This document shows positions 32,677 to 43,489 of a stretch of 64,000 nt of DNA, in pieces. The notes under the pieces are model-generated. The model was not told where the DNA came from and did not search any database. It was given only the letters and a program-made list of their open reading frames with translations. The position numbers and the translations under genes were made by a program. The stretch covers positions 445,168,822 through 445,232,821 of the forward strand of contig NC_057864.1 of NCBI RefSeq assembly GCF_019393635.1, written 5' to 3'. Source of the DNA: Dromiciops gliroides. Taxonomy: Eukaryota > Chordata > Mammalia > Microbiotheria > Microbiotheriidae. Within the stretch, counting starts at the first letter, position 1. Every line of letters begins with the position of its first letter.

Positions 32677-32874
32677 TAATCCAGCCAGATGTCTAGTCCA
32701 TGTGTGCTGTTTGGTCACAAGGGATGGGGGGGGGGGAGAAGGAGGAGTAAAAGTATGGCTGGATCTAAGCCCTGGACTAGGAATCAGGCCTTGGAAGACT
32801 ATCAAATCTTTACATACATTATCTCATTTGATCCTCATAACAACCCCATGAGGAGTTGAGTATGATGAAAAAGA

Positions 32875-33060
32875 AAGAACACTGGTTCTAGAATAAAATC
32901 CAAGGAGCTGGGTTCAAATCCAGCCTCTGATTGATTGCCACCTGTATGACTGCCAAAATTTACTTTACTGCCTTGGGCCTCAGTTTCCTCAACTGTAAAA
33001 TAAAGGATCTGGACCAGATGACCTGTGAGATACCTTCCAGCTATTGATCTGTGATCCTAA
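32875..33060 (+). mobile_element. MIR-type SINE
   Basis: GCTGGGTTCAAATCCAGCCTC, GGGCCTCAGTTTCCTCAAC, TGTAAAATAAAGG. Confidence 0.7.
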
Positions 33061-33103
33061 ACAGGAAAAAAAAAAAGGTTATCCTCATTTGAAAGATGAG
33101 GAA

Positions 33104-33250
33104 TGGGCAGCTAGGCGGTGCAGTGGATAAAGCACTGACCCTGGATTCAGGAGGACCTGAGTTCAAATCCAGCCTCAGACACTTAACACTTATTAGCTGT
33201 GTGACCCTGGGCAAGTCACTTAACCCCAACTGCCTCACTAAAATTAAAAA
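33104..33250 (+). mobile_element. CORE-SINE
   Basis: GGGCAGCTAGGCGGTGCAGT to CCCCAACTGCCTCAC. TTGAAAGATGAGGAATG is duplicated on both sides. Confidence 0.92.
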
Positions 33251-33919
33251 AAAGAATTGAAAGATGAGGAATGACTCAAGTGCCAGCTAATATCAATGGT
33301 GACATCTGAACTCAGATCTCTATTGACTCCAAACCCATCATCATTCTTTATTATACCATGCTGCCTCACTCTAAGGATAGCTGTAGGACAAGCCATATTT
33401 TCTTATAAAGAGCAGGCAATCCATACATACCACCCAACCAACCAACTCAATATAACTGAAGACAAAAGCCAACTGGCCAAGTATTAAGCATCTCTTGGTG
33501 TAAAACTCCATCTCCTGCTTTGTTATTTGTATTAATTAAGCCTAGCATTCAGCCTTCTTTCCTACTCAGACATTGATAAGCATAGTATGGAATTGAGGGC
33601 AGAGTTTGGTAGGAAGCTCACAAGCCTGGGAAACTTGGTTCCTATTAGTTTGCCAGTCTACACCTGTTAGCTGATCCAGATTTTTTTGGACCAGCAAGCA
33701 TCCTATGACACATACAACCATCAGTTTCCCACCTCCCCTCCTCCTCCTCCTTTTTTTTTTTAAAGCTTTTCCAAACAAATATTCCATATGCAGATGAGAT
33801 CAGTACAGATGACACCATCTGAATTATCTGGTTCTTTGCCAAATAATTTGGTTGTTTAGTGTAGTGTAGAAATAGCCTTAAAATGTATTATTAATTGGGG
33901 CCAGATTATTTTTGCAACT

Positions 33920-33951
33920 GTTACTAAGGAAACCTCAATTGCTATAGAAAC
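33920..33951. promoter_or_regulatory. Pair of RFX X-box-like motifs
   Basis: GTTACTAAGGAAAC, then four bases, then ATTGCTATAGAAAC. Both resemble imperfect X-boxes in a repeat-free AT-rich stretch (33840-33960). Motif similarity only. Confidence 0.3.
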
Positions 33952-34033
33952 TGCATATGTTAAATTGGTATTCTATGACTAAACAGCAACACAGTCACTG
34001 GGCACAGAAAGCAAGAATCAAAAGAGGAGGAAC

Positions 34034-34058
34034 GTGTGTGTGTGTGTGTGTGTGTGTT
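34034..34058. repeat. (TG)n microsatellite
   Basis: About 12 TG units. Confidence 0.9.
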
Positions 34059-34414
34059 TAAGTCATTTCCATTTATTCTCCTCACATCAAAATATTGTGA
34101 AGTGTTGAGAAATTTGAAAGAAAGGCATTTGGGGAATAAGACACACACCTGGCAAGCAGGCCAGAGCACAAATCCTATTCCAAGCTTGTTATTTTTCTCT
34201 TCCACATCCCAAGTCCAGCAAGGGTTACTTTTGCAGCCTGAGGCAGACTTTAGATTCTTGCATCCAGTTAAGTCAGTTATACATTCCTGGCTAGCAAGTT
34301 GGCCTATGCTGTAGCACCTTCTTCCTACTCACATGGCTACCACTTTCCTTATGTTCCTAGATTACAGAAACAGTAAGACAATCTGGTGGTCACCTCATCA
34401 TTCAAATGAAGGGT

Positions 34415-34542
34415 CTCCTTCTCCCTCTCTCTGTCTCTCTCTGTGTCTGTCTCTCTCTCTCCCTGTGTCTATCTCTCTCTTCCTCCCTCTCTCTGTGTCT
34501 GTCTCTCTCTCTCCGTCCCTCCCTCTCCTTCTCTCTGTCTGC
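34415..34542. repeat. CT-rich low-complexity tract
   Basis: CTCTCTGTCTC-type units with TGTGTCTG interruptions, abutting a SINE. Confidence 0.9.
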
Positions 34543-34543
34543 A

Positions 34544-34660
34544 GGGCAATGAGGGTTAAGTGACTTGCCCATGGTCACACAGCTAGTAATTGTCAAGTGT
34601 CTGAGGCCAGATTTGAACTCAGGTCCTCCTGAATCCAGGGCCTGTGCTTTATCCACTTGA
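34544..34660 (-). mobile_element. CORE-SINE, antisense, end truncated
   Basis: GCAGGGCAATGAGGGTTAAG to CTTTATCCACTT; the AGCTGCCCC end is missing. Confidence 0.85.
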
Positions 34661-35489
34661 AGCTTCTCTCTTTGTCTAAAGTTACCAATGATCAATTAAT
34701 CGCCAGCTCCAATGGTCTTTTCTCAGTCAACATCCTTCTTGACTTCTCCTCTAGGACATGTTGTCTTCTCAATGTCCTCTCTCCTACTTAACCTCCTCTC
34801 TGTTGGACCACTCCTTCCAAGTCCCCTTGGCTGACTTGGTTCTTTATCTATAACAGACAGACCTTCTAACTGTGGGTTTTCCTCAAGACTGTACCCTAGG
34901 CCCCCTTTTCTTCTTCCTTTACAATCTCGCTCTTGGTAACCTCATCGGTTCCCACTATCTCCATGCACATAACTCAAGGATATCTGTCCATACATATGTG
35001 TCTATCTATCTAATCTATCTATCTACTTCTGTATACAATGTCTCCCCTGCGCTTTAGTCCTGCATCACCAACTGGATATCCCAGAGACATAAGTCAACAT
35101 GTCCAAAATGATACTCATTATCTTTCCCTCTTCCAAACTTCCCCAATTTTTGTCAGAGGCAGTTTTCAAGGCTCACAACCTGCATAGTATTTTGTTTCTT
35201 CATCTTCAGATAGCCAATCAATTGCCAAGTCTTGCCATTTCTATCTCCACATAGGAGATATAATGTCCTCTCTCTTCAAACTGCTACCATTTAGTTCAGC
35301 TCCTCACCATTTAGACTATAATAACAGCCTCCTAATTAGTCTCCTTGCCTCCTCTCTCCCCAAACCAGTCTAACCCAGAGTAATTTTCCTTAAGTGCGTA
35401 TCTAATCATATGACTCTCCTATTTAATCAATTCCAATGCCTTCCTATTACCTCTAGCATCAAATATAAACTACCGGGGCGGGGGGGGGG

Positions 35490-35640
35490 GGGCAGCTAGG
35501 TGGTGCAGTGGATAAAGCACCAGCGCTGCATTCAGGAGGACCTGAGTTCAAATCCAGCCTCAGACACTTGACACTTACTAGCTGTGTGACCCTGGGCAAG
35601 TCACTTAAACCCCCTTGCCCCGCAAACAAAAAAAATTAAA
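35490..35640 (+). mobile_element. CORE-SINE
   Basis: A G-run then GGCAGCTAGGTGGTGCAGTG to CCTTGCCCCGC, A-rich tail and TA repeat (35650-35685). Inserted in L2. Confidence 0.9.
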
Positions 35641-35651
35641 TTAAAAACAAT

Positions 35652-35683
<32 letters not shown>

Positions 35684-36094
35684 AAGTACTCTGTTTATTT
35701 CTGAAAACTCTATACAACTTGGTTCCAATCTGATTCTCTAGCTTCGATGGTCACTATTCACCCTCCAGACCTCTGTGACTCAGGCAAAACAACCCTCTCT
35801 CTGTTCCTCACACATGACACTCTATCTCCTGTCTCCATGCCTTTACAAGGGCTATCTCCCATTTCTAGAATGTCTTCCCCCCTTCCCTCTGCTTCATAAA
35901 GTTACTAAAGATGATGCTCAGGCATGAAGCCTTTCCTGCTCCCAAATTCTAATGTCCTTCCTCCCAAACTCCATTGCATTTAATTATTTTGTTTACATTT
36001 GTACCAATTCAATTCACTTTTATGTTGTATATATCTATGTATGTACTTTTTGTATCTCCTATTAGAATGTAAGCTCAATGGGAGTAAGGAATTT

Positions 36095-36275
36095 TCTTTT
36101 CCTTCCTTTTTTCCTCCTTCCCTCCCTTCTTCTTTTGACCTTCCCTACTTCTTTTCATTCTTTTTTCCTCCTTTTCTTCCTTCCTCCCCCCCTTTCTCTC
36201 CTCCTTCCCTTCCCTTCCCTTTCTCTTTCCTTTCTTCTCCTCCCCTCCCCTCCCCTCCCCTCCTTCCTTTTGTAT
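36095..36275. repeat. Polypyrimidine tract
   Basis: CCTTCCTTTT- and CCCCTCCCCT-type units inside the L2 3' end, replacing the usual GGGACTG region. Confidence 0.9.
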
Positions 36276-36589
36276 TTAGATCTCCACTGCCTAACACACT
36301 GTTTGCAGAGAGCAAGATTTAACAAATGCTTGTTAACTGATTGACTCCCCCTTAGCTTCTGTGAAACCAGACCTCTCAGAGGTCAGGGCCCATCACTTTC
36401 CTGGGAGTACCACCTTTCAATGATGGAATGCAATGCACTCTGCTTTACATTTAATCTGCCTGCTTATTCTGTTGGAGAATTCCCCAAATGAGCCCCTGAT
36501 TAAGCAAGGCCCCTAACTCCAGACTGAATCCAACGATTTCTTCTAGATTCTCCCAGAACTCCCCTCTAGAACTCTACTGGCTCCTGGGA

Positions 36590-36775
36590 CACAAGTGCCA
36601 TGCTAGACACTGCACTCCTAATTATATGCTTTTTTTGTCTACACTATTCCTTGTGTCTAGGGAGAATTCTGATCACCCAATTGCCCTTGCAATCTATAGA
36701 ATCCAACTCAAATATCCCTTTCTCCAGAAAGTCTTCCTTGGTTACAACAGTAACTTCCTTTCCCCTTAGACTTCA
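36590..36775 (+). mobile_element. Probable L2 3' fragment
   Basis: GAATCCAACTCAAATATCCC and CCAGAAAGTCTTCCTTGG fit L2; the rest is weak. Confidence 0.45.
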
Positions 36776-36949
36776 AGTCTTCCATCTTTCAACAACTTGC
36801 AGACTGATCCTCCCAAAGATCTACTGAGATCAGCAGTCTTTTTGTAGATAAGGAAAGAGGTTTAGAGAGGCGGAAACACCCCATCCCCGCCCCCCCCCCC
36901 CCCACGGTTATGGTCCAACAACTCCAGTCCACAAGCCAAGCACGTACTG

Positions 36950-37080
36950 TCATTTTACTAATAGGAAAACCAAGGCTCAGCATGATTAAATGATTTGATC
37001 AAAGAGCGAGTTAAAGTCTGAGGCAGGATTCAAACCAAAGCCTTCCTAAACTCTCAGAATGGCTTTCCATTCAGTACCTC
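36950..37080 (-). mobile_element. MIR, antisense, decayed
   Basis: CATTTTACTAATAGGAAAAC, CAAGGCTCAGCATGATTAAA, GAGGCAGGATTCAAACC. Confidence 0.6.
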
Positions 37081-37232
37081 AAGTTGCTAGTCAGTCAGCA
37101 TTTGTTTTATAATCCCAACGCACAATCTTAAAACTGGATTTCATATTTATCTGTTTGTCTTATCTCCCTTACAGACTATAAACTCCTACAAAAGGTGAAA
37201 ATGGAATTCTCCCAGGGCACTGAATGCAATAG

Positions 37233-37389
37233 CCTTTTTTTGCTTGTTTGTTTGTGGGGCAATGAGGGTTAAGTGACTTGCCGAGGGTCACACAGCTAGT
37301 AATTGTCAAGAGACTGAGGCCATATTTGAACTCAGGTCCTCCTGAATCCAAGGCCGGTGCTTTTATCCACTGCACCACCTAGCTGCCCC
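37233..37389 (-). mobile_element. CORE-SINE, antisense
   Basis: GTGGGGCAATGAGGGTTAAG to CACCTAGCTGCCCCC with a TTTG-type tail. Confidence 0.9.
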
Positions 37390-37559
37390 CAGAAGCATCA
37401 GAATTTGAACCCAGTTCTTCTGATCTCAGTGTTTGGTCATGAAGCCTTGCCTGATTTGAAACAGCCTAATGAGCTTTTGATTTTCCTCATGTAGGGATAT
37501 TCTACAACGAGGTAGATGGAAACCCTGCCTGCCCCATATGATGCTTGCCTCTCATGATG

Positions 37560-37811
37560 ATGATGATAACTAGCATTTATATGGCCCCTACAGTGTGCCA
37601 GGCCCTGTGCTAAGTGTTTTACAAATATCTCACTGGATTCTCACAACAACCCTGGGAGGTACATGCTACTGTGATCCCAATTTTACAGAAGAAAAAAAAA
37701 ACTGAGGCAGAGGGAGGATAAATTTCCATGAAGTACCTCAGGCTGGATTTGAACTCAGGTCTTTCTGACTGTAGACCTGGCATTCTGTCCAGTGCACCCC
37801 CTGGCTGCCCC
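37560..37811 (-). mobile_element. MIR-type SINE, antisense, near full length
   Basis: AACTAGCATTTATATGGCCC, GTGCCAGGCCCTGTGCTAAG, AACAACCCTGGGAGGTAC, GGATTTGAACTCAGG and CCCCCTGGCTGCCCC in order. Confidence 0.85.
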
Positions 37812-37924
37812 ATGATCTCTATAAGTTCTTCACAGGGGTGGGGGGTGTCTACCCAACACTGAAGACACTAAATGACTTTTCTTGATATCTCCAAGATGCC
37901 AGTAGACTTCTCATTGGTTGTTTT

Positions 37925-38090
37925 GGGTTTTTTTTTGTTTTTCTGGTTTTTTTTGCGGGGCATTGAGGGTTAAGTGACTTGCCCAGGGTCACACAGCTAG
38001 TAAGTGCCAAGTGTCTGAGGCTGGATTTGAACTCAGGTCCTCCTGAATCCAAGGCTAGTGCTTTATCCACTGTGCCACCTAGCTGCCCTC
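37925..38090 (-). mobile_element. CORE-SINE, antisense
   Basis: Poly-T, GCGGGGCATTGAGGGTTAAG to CACCTAGCTGCCC. Confidence 0.9.
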
Positions 38091-38324
38091 CATTGATTGT
38101 TGACATATAACCATTCCATCTTTTTTTTAATTGTAAATTTCTTGGGTAATACACCATTTGTCTGATTATTTCAGTAAAAGTGATTTATTTTCTGAAGTCC
38201 CAGGGTTCCTTCTTTGTATCTCTCTTATGATCATTATATACTATCTCATGTGTGTCCCCCCCCCCCTCACCATCTCCCACACCTCAGTGCCTACCATGGC
38301 ATCCTGCCTGGAGTAGGTGTCTAT

Positions 38325-38645
38325 ATCCCCTAATCATAGAATCTCTGAGCTAAATGAGATTTTACAAATCATCCAGTGCTACCCTTTAGTGGATACATGA
38401 ATATCTCTTGTTCATCCCAGGTCATCATTTAGTCTCTGCTGGAAGACCTTTAGTGAGAGGGAACACCCTGTGTCATAAGGCAGCTAATTGCACTGCTGGA
38501 CAGTTCTAAATCATGGAAAATTCTTTTTGATGTTGTATTTCTTGCCTTAACTTGTACTCCCTACCCCCCCCCAATTCTGTCCTGTGGAACCACCCAAAGT
38601 AAAACCAAGCTCTTCTACATTTGACAGCCCTTCATATAAAAAGTA
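38325..38645 (-). mobile_element. L3/CR1 3' fragment, antisense
   Basis: AATCATAGAATCTCTGAGCT, GGACAGTTCTAAATCATGGA, AAATTCTTTTTGATG and ACATTTGACAGCCCTTCATAT are antisense L3/CR1 blocks. Confidence 0.7.
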
Positions 38646-38689
38646 GCTTGGTGAAATCAAAGGAGGGCTGCATTTGGAGTAGAAGATGA

Positions 38690-38810
38690 GTTACAAATGA
38701 CCGTCACATCATTTACCACGTGTGCCCTTTGGTGCTTAACCCTTCTGAGCCTCAGTTTCCCCATTCAGGTTTGGATTATCTAAAGTCCCTTCCAAACACT
38801 ATGATCCCAT
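38690..38810 (+). mobile_element. MIR fragment
   Basis: CTTCTGAGCCTCAGTTTCCC and TAAAGTCCCTTCCAAACAC. Confidence 0.5.
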
Positions 38811-38934
38811 GAAAAAAAATATTGAAAAACAGTCTTCTCCAGGCTGAACATTTTCAGTTCCCAGAAACAATTTTACGATGTGCAATGGCTGAACAAGTTA
38901 GGCATCTGAATGCAAAGGAATGCCACTAGGCTCT

Positions 38935-39530
38935 AAGAATGATGAAATGAGGATGGTTGGGGGCAGCTAGGTGGAGCAGTGGATAAATCACTGGCCCTGG
39001 ATTCAGGAGACCTGAGTTCAAATCCAGCTTGAAACACTTGACACCTATTAGCTGTGTGGCCCTGGGCAAGTCACTTAACCTCCATTGCCCTGCAAAAAAA
39101 AAAAAAAAAAAAGAAATGAGGATGGTTTCAGAGAAACTTGGGACAACCTTCATGAACTGATGTGGAGTGAAGTGATAAGAACCAGGAGAACATGTTATAT
39201 TGTATCAATAACATTATAAAGACAAGTAACATTGAAAGGCTTAAGAATCCTGAACAATGCAATGGCAATTCCAAAGGACCCATGATGAGCTGTGATACTT
39301 CCTGAAGGAGAGGTGAGGGACTCAGGGTGCAAACTGGAATGAATGAACAGTCTTAGGACATGGCCGATGTGGAGATTTGTTTGGCTGTGTATATGTGTTT
39401 GTTGACCCAAAATATACCTGTGTGTATTTGCTAAAAAGGGCTTTTTTCCTGCCTTTCCCCTCCTATTGATGGTGAGGGAAGAGAGAGGGAGGGAAGGAAT
39501 AGATAGTTAATTGAAAAAAATTAAAAGCAA
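38935..39530 (+). mobile_element. L1 3' part split by a SINE
   Basis: GAAACTTGGGACAACC, GATGTGGAGTGAAGTGATAA, CAATTCCAAAGGACCCATGATG and GAGAGAGGGAGGGAAGG. A diverged L1 subfamily. Confidence 0.65.
38959..39113 (+). mobile_element. CORE-SINE with poly(A)
   Basis: GGGGGCAGCTAGGTGGAGCA to CCTCCATTGCCCTGC plus about 18 A. ATGAGGATGGTT is duplicated within L1. Confidence 0.92.
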
Positions 39531-39878
39531 TCTATGATGTGTTACAAGTTCCTTCGCTATCTTGATTATGCTCCAATTTATCAACATCTCTCTTAAATAG
39601 ATCATTAACTCTCTTACTCAGAAGGATTTGCTGAAAGAATTATAAGAAGTCATATAGATACTAGCCCTAGCCTTGCCTCACCTGCATCCACATACACTTC
39701 TGACTAATACCAGCAGCAGATTCAATGGTGAGTAACTATGTTCAAAAGCCCAGTCCGTTGATGATGACATGAAAATGATAGTGATAATACTTGACATTTA
39801 CATATATAAAGCATTTTAAGGTTTGCAAAGTGCTTTATATTATATTATCTCATTTGGTGCACACTACACTTCAATTAA

Positions 39879-40145
39879 GGGCCGCTAGGTGTCCCGGGAT
39901 GGATAGGGAGCCAGGCCAGGAGTCAGGAAAACCCGAGTTCAAATCCAGCCTCAGATACATAGTAGCTGTGTAACCAAGGACAAGTCGCTTAACTTAATCT
40001 TGTTTGCCTCTGTTTCCTCATCTGTTAAATGAGCTGAAGAAGGAAATGGCAAGCCACTCCAGAATCTTTGACAAAAAACACAAACCAAACCAAATGGGGT
40101 CACAAAGTTAGACACAACTGAAATGACTGAACAGTAACAACAATA
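39879..40145 (+). mobile_element. SINE with RTE-type tail
   Basis: GGGCCGCTAGGTGTCCCGGG head (modified); GAAGAAGGAAATGGCAAGCC and CAAATGGGGTCACAAAG tail, AACAACAA end. Confidence 0.85.
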
Positions 40146-40184
40146 ACTGACTGAAGCAGAAGCCATTACCCCCACCATATAAAG

Positions 40185-40300
40185 AAAAAAACTAAATTAA
40201 ATAATTAGCCCAGAGTTACAGCTAGGGTCTAAAGCTGAATTGAACTTGGGTCTAAGTGTCTGTGGCAGAATTCAAATTCAAGTCTTCCTGACTCCAAGTC
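40185..40300 (-). mobile_element. Antisense SINE fragment, decayed
   Basis: AATTAGCCCAGAGTTACAGC, AATTCAAGTCTTCCTGACTCC. Confidence 0.5.
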
Positions 40301-40619
40301 TATTTATTTATTAAACCTGACACAGGGAACTCTCTGCTTGTGCAGAAAAGCAGCCCAGACTATTTGGAATAGAGGGAGGGAAACCATTGTGGGGGGGATA
40401 AGTTCCTAGCTTAGAAAAAGCTGGGGCTAAGGGAAGTAAGTACCAGATCTTAGGGAGGCACCTACTTGGTAAAATCCAACAGACTGATCAGTCAATTTAT
40501 CCGCCTGTGACAAAAGAGTCAGTGGATCACATGCTCTTGAATAAAAATCAGAGGAAAAACCCCCAAACGGCCAGATCAGCATTAAAGAAGAGAAGAAAAC
40601 TGGTTTGGCAACATCCACA

Positions 40620-40900
40620 AGGTATTAAATATTCATCCTGACTGCCCATCAGCAAAGTCCCAGGAGCAAGGCAACTACTGACAGGATAGCTTTCTACCAC
40701 CGGAGGCTGTCCGAGTGTAAGCTTGTTTATTGCTCTGTCAATTTTAATGTGCAATATTTAATAGCCAGACCAAGATCTGGTCGTAAACATTTGGAAAACG
40801 AGTGCTGACATTTCTCTTATTGCTTCTGTGTTTGGAGAGACACGGTGGTCGAGTGCCTTTTGTGTTGGCCCAAATCAGAGGGATATTGAGTCTCCAAAAG
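40620..40900. other. Repeat-free AT-rich block, possible conserved noncoding DNA
   Basis: No repeat signature. Contains TTAAATATTCATCC, TGTTTATTGCTCTGTC and GTGCAATATTTAATAG (forkhead- and homeodomain-like A/T motifs). No coding signal. Confidence 0.3.
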
Positions 40901-41309
40901 AGTAAAAAAATGATTAAAAGAGTAAAAAATGATTAGGAATCAAAATGTGTCAACCTGGCTTTTAAAAAAGAAAAAAGTTCTTCCTACTGAGTTTCCCTAA
41001 GGGCTCAACCATAACTGATTGAAGAGTGGGAGCCAAACAGGGCTACGCCCATTGGCACTGACTAACTGGCCCTGCACTTGCCTCTGGGGAATTATTTGGG
41101 TCTCCTTTGTGGGCTGGTAACAAAGGATCCAACACTTCAATGTAGGCAATGATTAGAAGCCACTACATTAGCCTCCCAGATTCAGATATACTCAACTTCC
41201 ACCTGACTCAAGACTCCAATTCCTAATTTCATTTTATTTGAGGACACAAGGAAAGAGGAGAGTCAGCAGGAGGGGATTTCAAGTCTGAGCAGTCGGTGGG
41301 TGCATCTGA

Positions 41310-41505
41310 GAGCAACTGAAGAGTGCTGGATTTGGAATCAGAGCACCTGGGTTTGAATCCCAGCTCTGTCACCTATTTCCTTACTCGTATGACCCTGAGC
41401 AAGTCACTGGACCTCCAGGAGTCTCAGTTCTTCAACTGGAAAATGAGGATGTTGGATCACATGACCTCTAAGATTACTTCCAGCTCCAAGTCTCTGAGGC
41501 TATGA
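41310..41505 (+). mobile_element. MIR-type SINE
   Basis: GGTTTGAATCCCAGCTCTGTC, CTTCAACTGGAAAATGAGG, GACCTCTAAGATTACTTCC. Confidence 0.8.
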
Positions 41506-42739
41506 ACAGCAAGGAGCCAAATTAGAGCCATGCAAGTTCGTCACATCACATATCCCCCTTAATGGCAGAGTCACACATGGGTGATACAAATGTATAAGCA
41601 AGGCGGACAGCCTCCTTAGAGCCAATCACTTCATGGTGATCACTCACTCTTTTGGGAAACAAGCTAGGTCAGGTAACAATACATCCCTTGCATTTCTGTT
41701 TAACTCTCTGGAAGTCACAAAGAAGATGGTCAAGGGGTAGAGGAGATATTAAGAGATAGGACACTCAAACAACCATCCAATCGGACACACACAAAAGTAC
41801 TTAGGTACCGAGAATGAGCAAGGCACTATGAAAGATGCAGGAGGTAGGCAAATTATTCCTACACTAAGAGAAAGGAAAAGGTGGATGAGTTAAAACAAAA
41901 CAAAACCAAAAAACCTCAAATTCCCAATGATCAAAGATGCCTTAGGGCAGAGCGAGCATCAGTGTACCACAAACACCATTAACAAAAGCACCAAGGTACT
42001 TCTCTGGAACTCAGAGTTCCACAGATCACAGCTTAGAACCCACTATTACAGAACACAGAGGGGAGATAATCACTAGCATAAAAATAGCATGGGGTTTAAC
42101 AAATATATGATGTCAAAAAGATTTCCTTTCCCCTACCCATTTCCCACTCCCACCCTCTGAAAAACAGCCAACCGACCAAAAACAAACCTCAAGCAGTACG
42201 ACAAGGCTGTTCTCTTCTGACACCTCAAGTACACAAAAAAGGGAGGCAAAATATTTTGAAATCGAAAACAGAGACAGACCAGAAAGAGTACATGCAAATG
42301 TGTGATCTTGGGGGAAATCACAGCTTCCTTCTTCCTCCTTTCCCCGACTCTGGTGTAAGATGAGGACACCAGTTTCCAAGCAGGATGGGTATGAGGAATA
42401 GGGAAAGTGAATAAAAAACACTTTGGAATATATTAAGTGCTACATACATAAATATTTAATAAAGTGGGAATGACCACATTTAATGGGATACATCCTCGCC
42501 AGTGCCTGACACTTCCTAGTAGTAATGCCACTCCCCAATCCCCTCACTTAACTCCTGCTAGCCATACTCCTGCACCTTTATGTATATACCTCAAACACAA
42601 TTCATATGCACTAGTTTCTCAAGTTCCTCAATAAATATTACTGCACAAGCACCCTCATTTTACAGGAAATGCTCAAACATAAAAACTGATTTGCCCAAAG
42701 TCACCCAAGGCAAATCAGGTTTCTAACTCTCCCATCAGT

Positions 42740-42905
42740 TGTTTTTTTTTTTCTTTTTCTTTTTTTTGCGGGGCAATGAGGGTTAAGTGATTTGCCCAGG
42801 ACCACACAGCTAGTAAGTGTCAAGTGTCTGAGGCCACATTTGAACTCAGGTCCTCCTGAATTAAGGGCTGGTGCTTTATCCACTGTGACACCTAGCTGCC
42901 CCCTC
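42740..42905 (-). mobile_element. CORE-SINE, antisense
   Basis: Poly-T, GCGGGGCAATGAGGGTTAAG to CACCTAGCTGCCCC. CTCCCATCAGTT duplicated on both sides. Confidence 0.92.
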
Positions 42906-43189
42906 CCATCAGTTTTAATTAAATTCAACAAAGATCACAGGCCTACCAGACACCAGATACAAAGACAAAAAACTCAACACTGTCCCTGTCTTCAAGGAGC
43001 TAACATTTTACTGAGATTTCTACCCTAGTGGCCATAGTCTCTCTTTGGATTACTTGACTAAAGCCTTTTTTCAACCAATGCTCCCCAATGACATTTCAAT
43101 AACAAAATGAGCTGCTATAAGGAAAATACCTTTTTTTTTTCAAAAAAAATTAAAAATTCCTTTATTTTAAAAATATTTATTTTTTAAAA

Positions 43190-43325
43190 AAGCAACGTCC
43201 AGAAGCAGTTTGGAATGATGCTTTAAAAAAAAAGTTAACTAACATGTCTATATTCTTTGGTTCAGAGACTCTGCTATTAAGCATAAACCCCAAGGAGGTC
43301 AAAGACAGAAAGAAGGGTCCCATAT
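43190..43325 (+). mobile_element. L1 fragment, upstream part
   Basis: AAGTTAACTAACATGTCTAT, CTATTAAGCATAAACCCC, AAGGAGGTCAAAGACAG resemble the L1 segment that normally precedes the one at 44505. Confidence 0.6.
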
Positions 43326-43327
43326 GC

Positions 43328-43467
43328 ACTCTTTTTTTTTCTTTAGGGAAATGAGGGTTAAGTGATTTGCCCTGGGTCACACAGCTAGTAAGTATCAAGT
43401 GTCTGAGGTTGGATTTCAACTCAGGTACTCCTGAATCCAGGGCCAATACTCTATCCACCTAGATGCC
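43328..43467 (-). mobile_element. CORE-SINE, antisense
   Basis: TTTAGGGAAATGAGGGTTAA to CCACCTAGATGCCCC. CCCATATGCACTCTT is duplicated on both sides. Confidence 0.92.
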
Positions 43468-43489
43468 CCGCCCCATATGCACTCTTACT

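Larger units (their letters stand above)
34690..36345 (+). mobile_element. L2 with decayed reverse transcriptase end, split by a SINE
   Basis: From 34872 the sense frame reads FPQDCTLGPLFFFLYN, GNLIGSHYLHAHNS, which aligns with the L2 reverse transcriptase segment around GVPQGSVLGP and YADD; the catalytic YADD has decayed to HAHN. The L2 3' region follows (CCAAGTCTTGCCATTTC, CTCCTAATTAGTCTCC, TAGAATGTAAGCTCAATGG). The SINE at 35490 splits it, and a CT-rich block at 36095-36275 lies near the end. Confidence 0.75.

Noticed and set aside
42113..42421. 102-residue minus-strand open frame
   Set aside because: No recognisable domain, no splice context and no codon-like pattern; taken as chance.
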